Part shown: positions 34,396 to 45,324 of the stretch, in pieces
Position numbering within the stretch: position 1 is the stretch's first letter
Layout: each line of letters opens with the position of its first letter
The notes under the pieces: generated by a model
Database searches by the model: none
What the model was told of the DNA's origin: nothing
Seen by the model: the letters and a program-made list of their open reading frames with translations, nothing else
Assembly: GCA_001695595.3 (NCBI GenBank)
Contig: MBPM02000194.1
Span: 1 to 64,000 of the forward strand
Length of the DNA: 64,000 bases
Direction: 5' to 3'
Origin: Plasmopara viticola
Lineage: Eukaryota; Oomycota; Peronosporomycetes; Peronosporales; Peronosporaceae
Position numbers and translations under genes: made by a program

Positions 34396-35023
34396 GTCCA
34401 TACAAAAGATACCGCAAGAGATAACACTGCGTGTCCCAATCAAGCAAAACCTAAGTATGTATAGACTCCATCTTTTGTCGCACTCTGAAGTGCATAAACT
34501 AAGCTATTAGCAATTAAAATACCTTATTTTTCATTGTGCAATCAACACTTGATCGAATCGACGGTAATGTTATGTTTTAAGCAATTCTCCTCTTGACTAT
34601 AGTATAGTATCTACAAATGTCTGATGATATTCTTTATGCTCGTGTGCTTTAAAACTGCGGAAGATACTGAAATTGCTGGACAGTAAATGGACGCCTAGGT
34701 TACAATGAAAAAAAAACGTCAAGATTTCGCGACATTCTTCTCGAATCTGTATATATTTCTTAGCATACCTTCTACGAAATAATTTATTGTCGCGGTTAAG
34801 ATGCATAATCAAGACTCTGCAGTATATGTGCTCGTTGAGCCAAACGTATCGCGTTGTTTAAATGGTATCGAGGCAAAACAACTCGCATAACGGCTGGCGA
34901 TCAACAATAAGCTCTTTTTCTTAATTTGGCACGTTACGTTACAAGCGGGTGCAAATCAATTGTCTCTTTAAATTCGATCGGCCCATTACTTTTGACCAGC
35001 AAGTATGGCCTCGAACCCCTGTC
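34396..35023. other. Intergenic DNA 3' of p24
   Basis: No gene was seen. Paralogues are at 51315-51989 and 1-236 (partial) and, inverted, at 62476-63103. Identity to the 51-kb copy rises sharply near 34800. Confidence 0.6.
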
Positions 35024-35826
35024 TCACAAAATGCGCCGCACCTCAAGCGTTTGCCGCAGATATGAAATCTGCGCGACTGAAACGGCCGTCAGCACTACCA
35101 TTTCGGCAAGTGTCCACCACATGATCTGGTCGTGGGTGCTTGTGATCACTACAAAGCAAAAAAAGATACATTGGGTCAGATTTCCAGTAATGTTAAAGAT
35201 TTATCGCCCTCTTCGTTGATTTAGGATGTGCGAGCAGACGAAGACACTTAAAACGTACGCTGGTCTTGGTAATTCGTTAGTGCTTTCATATACGCTTGAG
35301 AATCTCTGACCGTGTCGAGATTTACGCTTAATTCGTAGACGAGATCCTCCAGCCCCACTACGTGCTCTTTGAGTTCATTGCAACAGATAAAAAATACTTA
35401 GTTCACTTGGAGAACGTGTTCAACTCAGATGTACCACTAACTGATTTTCGTCGCGTCTGCATTCGACAGCACTTCGTGATTCGGGTCATCGGCATGAAAA
35501 GAGAAGCCAATGATTACGTCCCCCACAGAGGAGCGATCATTCTTAAAGCACACCGAGTGCATACCACCGTGTCCAATCGGGCTTACGTACCTTCCCACCG
35601 CGCCCTTGTGCGTGTATACAACTTGATCCTTGCCGTCCCGAAGTTCCGTCTCCAGCTCGTCCGCGACGCCCCTTAACACTTCAAATGTAAGCGAAATGCC
35701 GTGTTTGTAGCTTTCGCCCTCTACGTAAAAACATCTCGAAGCACGAGACGAGACGGTCACGTGCATGGCCGCGACATACGGCAACAGAGCGGACGCCAGC
35801 CCAAGTACCCACATCAGTGTCTTCAT
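35024..35826 (-). CDS. p24/emp24 family cargo receptor, copy 2 (open frame)
   Basis: Inferred exons 35442-35826, 35259-35396 and 35024-35148 give 215 aa, the usual p24 size, with all phases agreeing. A signal peptide (MKTLMWVLGLASALL...) is followed by the GOLD domain with two Cys (CFYVEGESY, MHSVCFKND), a coiled neck, one membrane segment near the end (MWWTLAEMVVLTAVS) and a short cytosolic tail ending RRIL. The tail lacks a classical KKXX motif but is basic. These proteins cycle between ER and Golgi, sorting secretory cargo. The 5' limit of exon 2 is tentative because an alternative AG 22 bp downstream keeps the same frame. The copy at 52 kb differs by a few residues. Confidence 0.78.
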
Positions 35827-35880
35827 TTTGTGATTGTAGTGTACCCTACACAAAGTCTAAAAAACTATAAATTCAATAAG

Positions 35881-36425
35881 ATGGCGTCCGTGCGGCGCGA
35901 GCTTGACCGATTGTTCGCAGTGCACATGGTTATTGCAGTCTTAACGGGGGCTTTGTGCTTTTTCACGCCGCACTCACTTCTCGCGCCATTGCTTGGCGAT
36001 GCTGGTCATACGCACATGGCTCATGAGTTTGTGCGACTCTACGGTGAGGTTACCAATCGTACATTTCTTGCTGCTCTTAGTTTACACCTCTTGCTAGTAC
36101 GACACTCACTCTTTTACTAGCTGTGTAACTTGCTCTTGTCTATAGGTGCGTTGACTCTGGCACAAGGATGGATGGGTGGTGGCGTACACGGCTCGTGAGC
36201 GATGCAATCGTTCGTCGTACATTCTGCCAAGCGTATTGTATCTGCTTTTTGCTACAAGCGCTGGTACTACTTCGAGCGCAAGTTGCATCCCCCGAGAACC
36301 ACTCGATGCTGCACTGGATCAACATTCTCTTTCTTGGTGCATTAAGCTGTGCGTACGGCTACTTTCTTGTATTTAAGTCAAATAAGGCGTTTGAGCTACC
36401 AGGCATGGAGAAGGGGTTGCTGTGA
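35881..36425 (+). pseudogene. Small multi-pass membrane protein, copy 2 (2-nt insertion)
   Basis: Exon 1 (35881-36043) and its donor are intact. In exon 2 the stretch GGATGGATGGTGTGGCG of the intact copy reads GGATGGATGGGTGGTGGCG (about 36166-36184), a net gain of 2 nt that moves the frame to an early stop. The downstream exon is otherwise open. Its neighbours are the same as in the other blocks. Confidence 0.75.
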
Positions 36426-36525
36426 TTTGAGCGTTTGCATAGCAACTGACGCAAGCAAAGTGGAGTAGGACCTCTATGTATCGTAAACCTTCTATAGACC
36501 TTTTAGAGTTGACTAGCTATATTGT

Positions 36526-37749
36526 TTAAATATCAAGAGGGTCATCAAAGGTACCGGTAGGGGTCCTAGATACTTGACTCCCAGTCTGAGGATCCACAGA
36601 AAAATGACTTGTGATTGGGCCCTCTGCACTAGAAGAGCGAGGTGCTGGAGCACGAGACGCTGGTGTTGTGGATGCTAACTAGCGCGTAACCCAATGGAAG
36701 GTGACAGTGAGTGACAGCAGGTTGGACCGATGTCGAGGAGAGCTCGCGCTTTTTCCTTACTACGAGTACATTAACAGGATTGGCTGCAGTGCTGCCTTTC
36801 GAAGCTTGACCCGTATCCTAAGTAAAATCCGAAGGCTGCATGTTTTGCTTGCCGATGGCGTTCTTGGTCGGAGTTTTCTCTTTAAAAGCCACTTGAGACT
36901 GGGCTTGACTTTTCGCTTTCTTACGCGCCTTCTTTGGTGTCGCAAACATTCGACGCATCTTGGCTTCGTTCAAAGCAATTTGATCTGTGTACAAACGATA
37001 CAAACCAGGTCATTATCGCGTACTACTAGGGCAATAACAAATGAACTTTTGTAGCTCACCTTCGTAACGTACGCTCGTCCCAAAGAAACCCTCTTCAAAG
37101 TGAATTAACGAAATGTAGCCATCCGCTGCCGAAATACTCAGTGTCTGTCCGTCTGCAGTCCATGAAGCGTCAGTCAAGTCTGCATTGCGCAGGTCCTTTA
37201 TCGTGCTAATTGGGTGAGCTTGCTGTTACGGCAACCGTCAACTCTGGTCAGCTAGCGCAACCATGAAACAAATTTGAAATAGTAAAATGTACCTGAGTGT
37301 CGTAGATGGTGACAGTGTCAAATGTGATCACAGAGAAGACGAAGCGTAATTATGTTTGATGGAAAGTAGACACTGGAGAGTTTTCACCTTGGCGACGTAA
37401 ATTGTACATTACAGGGCCACAGCGGACGGCCAGTGAAGCCACGTGAGTAAGTGTAACTGTGTTCATATGAGACGCCGACTCGTTAGCGCAAAAAGTCCCA
37501 GTTGATGTCGGAAAGTAGTTTCCATCAGGTGTCTAAGCAGATCATCTTGCAAACGCTGGACATGTATCATTCAGAAACATTCGATGTTTCGGCAAAGCCA
37601 AAGCTTTCGTGGTTGCATCCCCGAAGTCGCTCCGACAGCTTAGTTTTGGATGTTCTTCTCGTCCACCTTGTCGTTCTTGGTTGTTGTCGCTGACGAATTT
37701 GATTTGCTGGGTTGCGTACAAAATTCACGAGATTTTAACGTCTGAATAC
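36526..37749 (-). pseudogene. CAF1B copy 2, 5' truncated and frameshifted
   Basis: It contains the last exon with several indels (near 36680, 36706 and 36830), the penultimate exon (about 37072-37235) and part of the long first exon. The WD-repeat half is missing. At 37749 the sequence switches from CAF1B (...AACGTCTGAATAC) to the FAR1-like repeat (GCCGCTCGTGAAG). The same junction is found at 42480 and 46554, so the truncated form was duplicated. Confidence 0.85.
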
Positions 37750-38060
37750 GCCGCTCGTGAAGTGATCGACAAGTTGTCGCACGCAAAAGGGTTCATTTTG
37801 AGCACCAAAAAATCGGAAAACGCTAATCATACTTGATGTCGGAGTTTTGCATCGCAATGATCAATAGGGGCTGACGCTAGTTTTCTCCATATATGCATAT
37901 GAACACTCAAAACACGTTTGTCCAATATAATCATTTCTCTTTTCAAAAAGGGGTTGTGAGCTGTGTTTACAAATTGGAGATATAGAGCTCGAAGTATTAC
38001 GGTTATTTTATGATCGAAACCACTTTCATTAAAAGGCAATCAGAAGCTAAAACGATGACT
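37750..38060 (+). pseudogene. FAR1-like header fragment, copy at the CAF1B break
   Basis: AAREVIDKLSHAKGFIL matches the fragment at 20.7 kb. It fills the space between truncated CAF1B and the CRN at 38.2 kb and is not a gene by itself. Confidence 0.6.
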
Positions 38061-38191
38061 GTATTTATTTATAGAGTCAGCAATAATTTTGCAATGAACC
38101 AAGTGAAAAACCCAACCTTTATTTGCACCATTTCATTGGCTGAAATACGAATAGAGAGAACGTCCCGCATTCGCAGAAAGCAATTGGGAAC
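38061..38191 (+). promoter_or_regulatory. CRN upstream region, palindrome decayed
   Basis: It has AAAAACCCAACCTTTATTTGCACC (half-site only) and TCATTGGCTGAAATACG (inverted CCAAT box) before the CRN start. The left half of the usual palindrome is kept and the right half is lost. Confidence 0.45.
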
Positions 38192-39297
38192 ATGATGAAG
38201 CTAGTGTGCGCGCTCGTTGGAGTGAAGGGAAACCCATTCCTCGTGAAGATCGATGCGAGCGATCTTGTGGGAGACTTGAAGAAGGCCATCGCGGAAGATC
38301 AGAAGTATGACTTTGCAGCGAGCAAGCTGGAGCTGTTCCTCGCCAGAAAGGGCGACAATACATGGCTCGATAGAAGCGGCGCGGAAGGTTTGACGCTCGA
38401 TGAGAATGGACATCCGGAAGGGTTTACACACATGGATCCGTTATTATGGATCAAGAACCCGACGAACTTTGGAGAGAGATTTGAGCCAAACGAAGGCGAA
38501 ATACACGTGCTGGTGGTGGTTCCGACCGAAGAGAACACTTCCTCTCCATACGCAGCAATTGCTGCCACGTTGCTCCAACACACGTTCTTTAACGTTCCCA
38601 GTACACCGATTTCGAGAACTCAAAAGCTGAAGAAGCAATTAATGAAGGACTACAAATGCGATTGTGGGAAAAGCAGAACGGCGACTCGATGCTTCTTTGC
38701 ATGGTAATGATTATCGGTCTACCGAGCCCTGTTGTGATTGCATCTCATATTTTTCGACGAGAACACGATCGCCTCAAAGGTGATTTTGTGCAAATTGAGG
38801 ATATTGACGATGTGAGAAACGGATTGCTGTTATTGAAACCGATCGAAAGCGCCTTCGATGACCTCGATATTGCGTTTCTTGTCGACAAGCAAGATCAGTT
38901 CACATTAAAGATTTTCAATCCAATGATCAAGACGCAGCTGCTCGTGGACAGCTTGTCTCAACAGCAATGGGATGTACTTGGAGGTGGATCCGTACCAGCA
39001 CATTGGAGGTTAAGCACAAGTCCCATCTACGCTTCAAATGCGCCGCAATTCAATGTGCTCACAACATTTGGCGAGTTGGATGGTAAGACACTTCGTTTTC
39101 CAAGCGGGTCAACACTACGTCCTTTCAGGCGCTGTTTGTACCATCAAGCTCAGTTGGCCAGAGCAAAGGCGATTACCCAAGGATGGGTGCTGAAAGACTA
39201 TAACTTCGATGACTTCTCGTCAGAAGGGTTGACATTAGAAGAAAAGATGAAATTGCTATTTTCTAGCAATTCGAACATTTCTGGAAGTCCGCCATAG
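38192..39297 (+). pseudogene. CRN effector, copy 2 (frameshift)
   Basis: The header is as in the intact CRNs but with LFLARK, WLDRSGAEGLTLDENGHPEG, HMDPLLWIKNPTNF and HVLVVVP. After CDCGK one A is missing from an A-run (about 38680), so the upstream frame stops at about 38705. The HNH-like domain continues in another frame to 39297 ([31 protein letters not shown]). A single indel therefore separates it from an intact gene. Confidence 0.83.
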
Positions 39298-40535
39298 CGG
39301 TTTCAATCACATTATCGTGGACGGTGATATAACTGTTGAAACATTTTCCTCCACACTCCAAAACTACAGACGTCTATGTGGTAAATGGGGTATGCTCGTT
39401 TATAATTTATGAAGATAATCCAGGATAACAATTTAATTTGGTCACGATTAAATCGTATTCTGTAACTTTGTTATGAAAAAGATGCTTTAAGAACTCCATC
39501 TCGTTACTTCATCGCGTAGTGGCAGCTATTGAATGACATTTTCATTACATCCAGAAAAGACCTATCATCTGATCAACACATGTTGTGTTGATTTTCTACG
39601 TCTGTGATTATGTTGATGATTCAAATTGGTATAGTTTTGTGCTTTGGTACTTCTACCCATCCAGTCTAGCCATTTTGTTGTGAAGTCTTATTAGTCATGA
39701 CAGGTCCCCGATCGGTACAACTTAGTTGTCATCAGCGACATTAACAACTTGCTTGTCTTTGCTAACACTGACAACTGAATACGTACTAGTTGTTGAATAG
39801 AATCACTCATTATTGAAATTGAAGGTTTTTGCCTATTTTAGTATGGTTAGCTATATATAAGAATTACATAAATATAATTAATTGGGTGAATCAACCGCTA
39901 ATGAATTGCAACAACTTGCGAATCAGCTAAACGTTCATACCAATTGGAGATTACCGTTAGGGCGACGCTCGAGAGCCCTAGGTTTGAGGGCAATTTCTCT
40001 AGCTGTCAGGCTGTCAAAGCTTTACGAGGAAATAGAGGCTATATTATATTACTTCGATTAGACTCAGGTGTTAGCCATTGGGTTTGTTTGTACAACAATG
40101 AATGCTTTGATTAGGGCCTCGAAGAATTTTGGGTGATATGAAATGTAGTAATAAACAGAACAAGGGACCTATGATAATTATTGGGGTTTATACCAAACAA
40201 CACAATCGACCTGACTTATTGACGACTTAATACACAAGTTTCACTTCGTTAATATAAAGTTATTATAAATAGAATCAGACGATACAGAGGACCTGAAGTG
40301 ATTAGAGTTGCTCCAAAAGAGGATAGAATCAATGTGATAATAAAGAAATTGGAACTTGTTCGACGGTCGAAGACCTTTCGAACTTCGATCAGATACTTGT
40401 ACAAATCACTCGTTATTTCGGTATCTACCGGTTCATTTACTTGCCATCTTCAGCATAACCAGTATCATCGGTATATTGGATTGATACGTGCTATTTTTGT
40501 CTAAGAAGATATATTTTTTTAACATTTGCAGTTAC
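39298..40535 (-). pseudogene. Decayed viral module (remnant C)
   Basis: 39298-39780 is the common flank (also 43400-43860, and inverted 61440-61690). 39760-39812 is the start of the capsid gene on the minus strand, reading ATGAGTGATTC. 39888-40235 is the protease on the plus strand (ESTANELQQLANQLNVH, then damaged). 40260-40370 is ORF2 (RRYRGPEV.RVAPKEDRI), and 40400-40500 is ORF1 in reverse. All frames are broken, and the protease middle is replaced by about 60 bp of unrelated sequence. Confidence 0.75.
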
Positions 40536-40625
40536 CCAAATAAGTAATGTCAAAAACCCAACGTTGGGTTGCACCTTTTGATTGGCTAAAATTAAAAGAG
40601 AAAAAACGACTTGCACTCGCAAACA
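40536..40625 (+). promoter_or_regulatory. CRN-type promoter with perfect palindrome
   Basis: AACCCAACGTTGGGTT (40555-40570) is followed by TTGATTGGCTAAAAT (CCAAT box). The CRN header downstream has lost its ATG (AACATCGTGAAACTG). Confidence 0.55.
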
Positions 40626-41144
40626 TCGTGAAACTGTTATGCGCGCTCCTTGGAATTAACGGGAACGCGTTACCCGTGACGATCGATGCAAGCGAGTCTG
40701 TGGGAGACTTGAAGGGTGCGATTAAGAAAAATAAAAACGAACAAGATCGCGTGTGATGCAGATGAATTGGAGCTGTTCCTCGCCAGGAAGGGCGACAATA
40801 CATTGCTCGGTAAAAGCGGCGCGGAAGCTTTGACGCTCGATGAGAATGAATAGCTGGAAGGCTTTACACACATGGATCCGTTGTTGTGGATCAAGATCCC
40901 GACGAACTTGCTCGTGAGCGATGCAATCATTCGTCGTACATTCTGCCAAGCGTATTGTATCTACTTTTTGCTACAAGCGCTGGCACTGCTTCGAGCGCAA
41001 GTTGCATCCCCCGAGAACCACTTGAAGTTGCACTGGATCAACATTCTCTTTCTTGGTGCATTAAGGTGCGCGTAAGGCTACTTTCTTGTCATTAAGTCAA
41101 TCAAGGCATTTGAGCTACCAGGCATGGAGAAGGGGTTGCTGTGA
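40626..41144 (+). pseudogene. Chimera: CRN header joined to membrane-protein tail (C)
   Basis: The CRN header ([32 protein letters not shown] then a TAG) runs into LLVSDAIIRRTFCQAYCIYF of the membrane protein. An A-run indel near 40735 and the TAG at about 40851 break the header. The TAC-to-TAA change truncates the tail. It is one of four related chimeras. Confidence 0.75.
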
Positions 41145-41244
41145 TTTGAGCGCTTGCATAGCAACTGACGCAAGCAAAGTGGAGTAGGACCTCTGTGAAT
41201 TTTAAACCCTCTATAGACTTTGCAGTGTTGACTAGCTTTATTGT

Positions 41245-42480
41245 TCAAATAACGAGAGGGTCATCAAAGATACCGGTAGGGGTCCTAGATACTTGACTCC
41301 CAGTCTGAGAATCCGCAGTAGAATGACTTGTGATTGGGCCCTCTGCACCAGAAGAGCGAGGTGCTGGAGCACGAGACGCTGGTGTTGTGGATGCCAACGG
41401 ACTCTTGTCAGCGCACAACCCAATAAAAGGTGACAGTGAAGTGACAGCAGGTTGGACCGATGTCGAGGAGAGCTTGCGCTTTTTTCTTACTACGAGTACA
41501 TTGATAGGATTGGCTGCAGTGCTGCCTTCCGAAGCGTGACCCGTATCCTTAATAGAATCCGCAGGCTGCAGGTTTTGCTTGCCGATGGCGTTCTTGGTCG
41601 GCGTTTGCTCTTTTAAAGCCACTTGCGACTGGGCTTCGACGCATCTTGGCTTCGTTCAAAGCAATTTGATCTGCGTGCAAACGACACAAACCAGGTCATT
41701 ATTGCGTGCTACTAGGGCAATAACAAATGAACTTTTGAAGCTCACCTTCGTAACGTACGCTCGTCCCAAAAAAACCCTCTTCAAAGTGAATGAACGAAAT
41801 GTAGCCATCCGCTGCCGAAATACTCAATGTCTGTCCGTCTGCAGTCCATGAAGCGTCAGTCAAGTCTGCATAGTGCAGGTCCTTTATCATGCTAATTGGG
41901 TGAGCTTGCTGTTACGGCAACCGTCAACTCTGGTCAGCTAGCGCAACCACGAAACAAATTTGAAATAGTAAAATGTACCTGAGTGTCGTAAGTGTTGACA
42001 GCGTCGATTGTGATCACAGCAAAGACGAAGCGTAATTCTGTTTGGAGAAAAATAGACACTGCAAAGTCTTCACCTTGGCAACTTAATTTGTACATTACAG
42101 GGGTACAGCAGACGGCCAGTGAAGCCTTTTCCTGTCCGAGTAAGTGGAGCGTTGGCTAGCCTAATTTCCCACATGTATAAGAGTACACTGTGTTTACAGG
42201 GTTACCGACTCGTTAGCGCAAACAGTCCCAGTTGGTGTCAGAAAGTAGTTTCCATCAGGTGTCCGCGCAAATCGTCTTGCAAACGCTGGACACGTCTCAT
42301 CTAGAAACATTCGATGTTTCGGCGGAGCTAAACCTTTCGTGGTTGCATTCCCCGAAGTCGCTACGACAGCTTCGTCCTGAATGTTACCCTCGTCCAACTT
42401 GTCGTTCTTGGTTGTTGTCGCTGACGAGTTTGATTTGCTGGGTTGCGTACAAAATTCACGAGATTTTAACGTCTGAATAC
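41245..42480 (-). pseudogene. CAF1B fragment (C)
   Basis: The last exon carries the 44-nt deletion. The penultimate exon is almost perfect (DLHYADLTDASWTADGQ, SAADGYISFIHFEE), and part of the first exon has indels. It ends at the shared junction with the FAR1-like repeat. Confidence 0.85.
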
Positions 42481-42617
42481 GCCGCTCGTGCAGTGATCGA
42501 CAAGTTGTCGCACGCAAAAGGGTTCATTTTGAGCACCAAAAACTCGGAAACCGCTAATCATACTTGATGTCGGAGTTTTGCATCGCAATGATCAATAGGG
42601 GCTGACGCTAGTTTTCT
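42481..42617 (+). pseudogene. FAR1-like header fragment
   Basis: AARAVIDKLSHAKGFIL. Its right end (GCTAGTTTTCTCCAT, 42608-42622) runs directly into the middle of a CRN. Confidence 0.6.
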
Positions 42618-43399
42618 CCATTCCGACCGAAGAGGACACTGTCTCTCCTTTTGCAGCAATTGCTACCACGTTGTTCCAACACACGTTCCTTTACGTTTCC
42701 AGTACAACGGCTACGAGAACTCAAAAGCTGAAGAAGCAATTGGTGAGGGACTACAAATGTGATTGTGGGAAAAACCAGAACGGCGACTCGATGCTTCTTT
42801 GCATGGTAATGATTATCGGTCTACCGAGCCCTGTTGTGATTGCATCTCATATTTTTCGACAAGAACACGATCGCCTCAAAGGTGATTTTGTGCAAATCGA
42901 GGATATTGACGATGTGAGAAACGGATTGCTGTTATTCAAACCGATCGAAAGCGCCTTCGATGACCTCGATATTGCGTTTCTTGTCGACAAGCAAGATCAG
43001 TTCATTTTAAAGATTTTCAATCCAATGATCAAGACGCAGCTGCTCGTGGACAGCTTGACTCAAGAGCAGTGGGATGTACTTGGAGGTGGATCCGTACCAG
43101 CACATTGGAGGACAAGCACAAGTCCCATCTACGCTTCAAATGCGCCGCAGTTCAATGTGCTCACAACATTTGGCGAGTTGGATGGTAGGACACTTCGTTT
43201 TCCAAGCGGGTCAACACTACGTCCTTTCAGGCGCTGTTTGTACCATCAAGCTCAGTTGGCCAGAGCAAAGGCGATTATTAAAGGATGGGTGTCGAAAGAT
43301 TATGACTACGATGACTTCTCGTCAGAAGGGTTGACATTAGAAGAAACGATGAAATTGCTATTTTCTAGCAATTCGAACATTTCTGGAAGTCCGCCATAG
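42618..43399 (+). pseudogene. CRN C-terminal fragment without header
   Basis: From TPTEEDT-like codons just after the HVLVxxP point to the stop at 43399, the HNH-like domain is open ([32 protein letters not shown]). The ubiquitin-like header and promoter are replaced by the repeat above. It is closest to the intact CRNs at 5 and 57 kb (for example the [11 protein letters not shown] segment). Confidence 0.82.
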
Positions 43400-44615
43400 C
43401 GGTTTCAATCACATTATCGTGGACGGTGATATAACTGTTGAAACATTTTCCTCCACACTCCGTCTATGTGGTAAATGGGGTATGCTCATTTATAATTTAT
43501 GAAGATAATCCAGGATAACAATTTAATTTGGTCACGATTAAATCGTATTCTGTAACTTTGTTATGAAAAAGAACTCGATCTCGTTACTTCATCGCGTAGT
43601 GGCAGCTATTGAATGACATTTTCATTACATCCAGAAAAGACCTATCATCCGATCAACACATGTTGTTGATTTTCTACGTCTGTGATTAAGTTGATGATTC
43701 AAATTGGTATAGTTTTGTGCTTTGGTACTTCTACCCATCCAGTCTAGCCATTTTGTTGTGAAGTCTTATTAGTCATGACAAGTCCCCGATCGGTACAAGT
43801 TTGTTGTCATCAACGACATTAACAACTTGCTTGTCTTTGCTAACACTGACAACTGATTACGTACTAGTTGTTGAATAGAATCACTCATTATTGAAATTGA
43901 AGGTTTTTGCCTATTTTAGTATGGTTAGCTATATATAAGAATTACATAAATATAATTAATTGGGTGAATCAACCGCTAATGAATTGCAACAACTTGCGAA
44001 TCAGCTAAACGTTCATACCAATTGGAGATTACCGTTAGGGCGACGCTCGAGAGCCCTAGGTTTAAGAGCAATTTCTCTAGCTGTCAGGCTGTCAAAGCTT
44101 TACGAGGATATAGAGGCTATATTATATTACTTCGATTAGACTCAGGTGTTAGCCATTGGGTTTGTTTGTACAACAATGAATGCTTTGATTAGGGCCTCGA
44201 AGAATTTTGGGTGATATGAAATGTAATAATAAACAGTACAAGGGACCTATGATAATTATTGGGGTTTATACCAAACAACACAATCGACCTGACTTATTGA
44301 CGACTTAATACACAAGTTTCACTTCGTTAATATAAAGTTATTATAAATAAAATCAGACGATACAGAGGACCTGAAGTGATTAGAGTTGCTCCAAAAGAGG
44401 ATAGAATCGATGTGATAATAAAGAAATTGGAACTTGTTCGACGGTCGAAGACCTTTCGAACTTCGATCAGATACTTGTACAAATCACTCGTTATTTCGGT
44501 ATCTACCGGTTCATTTACTTGCCATCTTCAGCATAACCAGTATCATCGGTATATCGGATTGATACGTGCTATTTTTGTCTAAGAAGATATATTTTTTTAA
44601 CATTTGCAGTTACCC
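43400..44615 (-). pseudogene. Decayed viral module (remnant D)
   Basis: It is a near-identical tandem copy of remnant C (offset about 4.08 kb): capsid start at about 43892 (minus), protease 43966-44310 (plus), ORF2 44340-44450 and ORF1 relic 44480-44575. It has the same frame damage and the same foreign insert in the protease. Confidence 0.75.
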
Positions 44616-44705
44616 AAATAAGTAATGTCAAAAACCCAACGTTGGGTTGCACCTTTTAATTGGCTAAAATCAAAAGAGAAAAAACGACTTGCACTCGCAT
44701 AAACA
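44616..44705 (+). promoter_or_regulatory. CRN-type promoter with perfect palindrome
   Basis: AACCCAACGTTGGGTT (44633-44648), then TAATTGGCTAAAAT. The downstream CRN initiator reads ATC. Confidence 0.55.
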
Positions 44706-45224
44706 TCGTGAAACTGTTATGCGCGCTCCTTGGAATTAACGGGAACGCGTTACCCGTGACGATCGATGCAAGCGAGTCTGTGGGAGACTTGAAGGGCGCG
44801 ATTAAGAAAAATAAAAACGAACAAGATCGCGTGTGATGCAGATGAACTGGAGCTGTTCCTCGCCAGGAAGGGCGACAATACATTGCTCGGTAAAAGCGGC
44901 GCGGAAGCTTTGACGCTCGATGAGAATGAATATCTGGAAGGCTTTACACACATGGATCCGTTGTTGTGGACCAAGATCCCGACGAACTTGCTCGTGAGCG
45001 ATGCAATCATTCGTCGTACATTCGGCCAAGCGTATTGTATCTACTTTTTGCTACAAGCGCTGGCACTGCTTCGAGCGCAAGTTGCATCCCCCGAGAACCA
45101 CTTGAAGTTGCACTGGATCAACATTCTCTTTCTTGGTGCATTAAGCTGCGCGTAAGGCTACTTTCTTGTCATTAAGTCAATCAAGGCATTTGAGCTACCA
45201 GGCATGGAGAAGGGGTTGCTGTGA
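44706..45224 (+). pseudogene. Chimera: CRN header joined to membrane-protein tail (D)
   Basis: Like copy C, but without the TAG, so that from 44883 the fusion LTLDENEYLEGFTHMDP...LLVSDAIIRRTF is open through the junction to the TAA at about 45155. The A-run indel near 44815 still separates the first 45 or so codons. Confidence 0.75.
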
Positions 45225-45324
45225 TTTGAGCGCTTGCATAGCAACTGACGCAAGCAAAGTGGAGTAGGACCTCTGTGAATTTTAAACCCTCTATAGACTT
45301 TGCAGTGTTGACTAGCTGTATTGT

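Larger units (their letters stand above)
33537..35820. repeat. Left arm of a 2.3-kb inverted repeat with 61693-64000
   Basis: The copia RNase H end, its 3' LTR, the flank and most of the p24 gene reappear in reverse orientation at 61693-64000. Because the junction between LTR and flank is the same in both arms, the inverted copy was made after the copia insertion and not by a second insertion. Confidence 0.9.
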
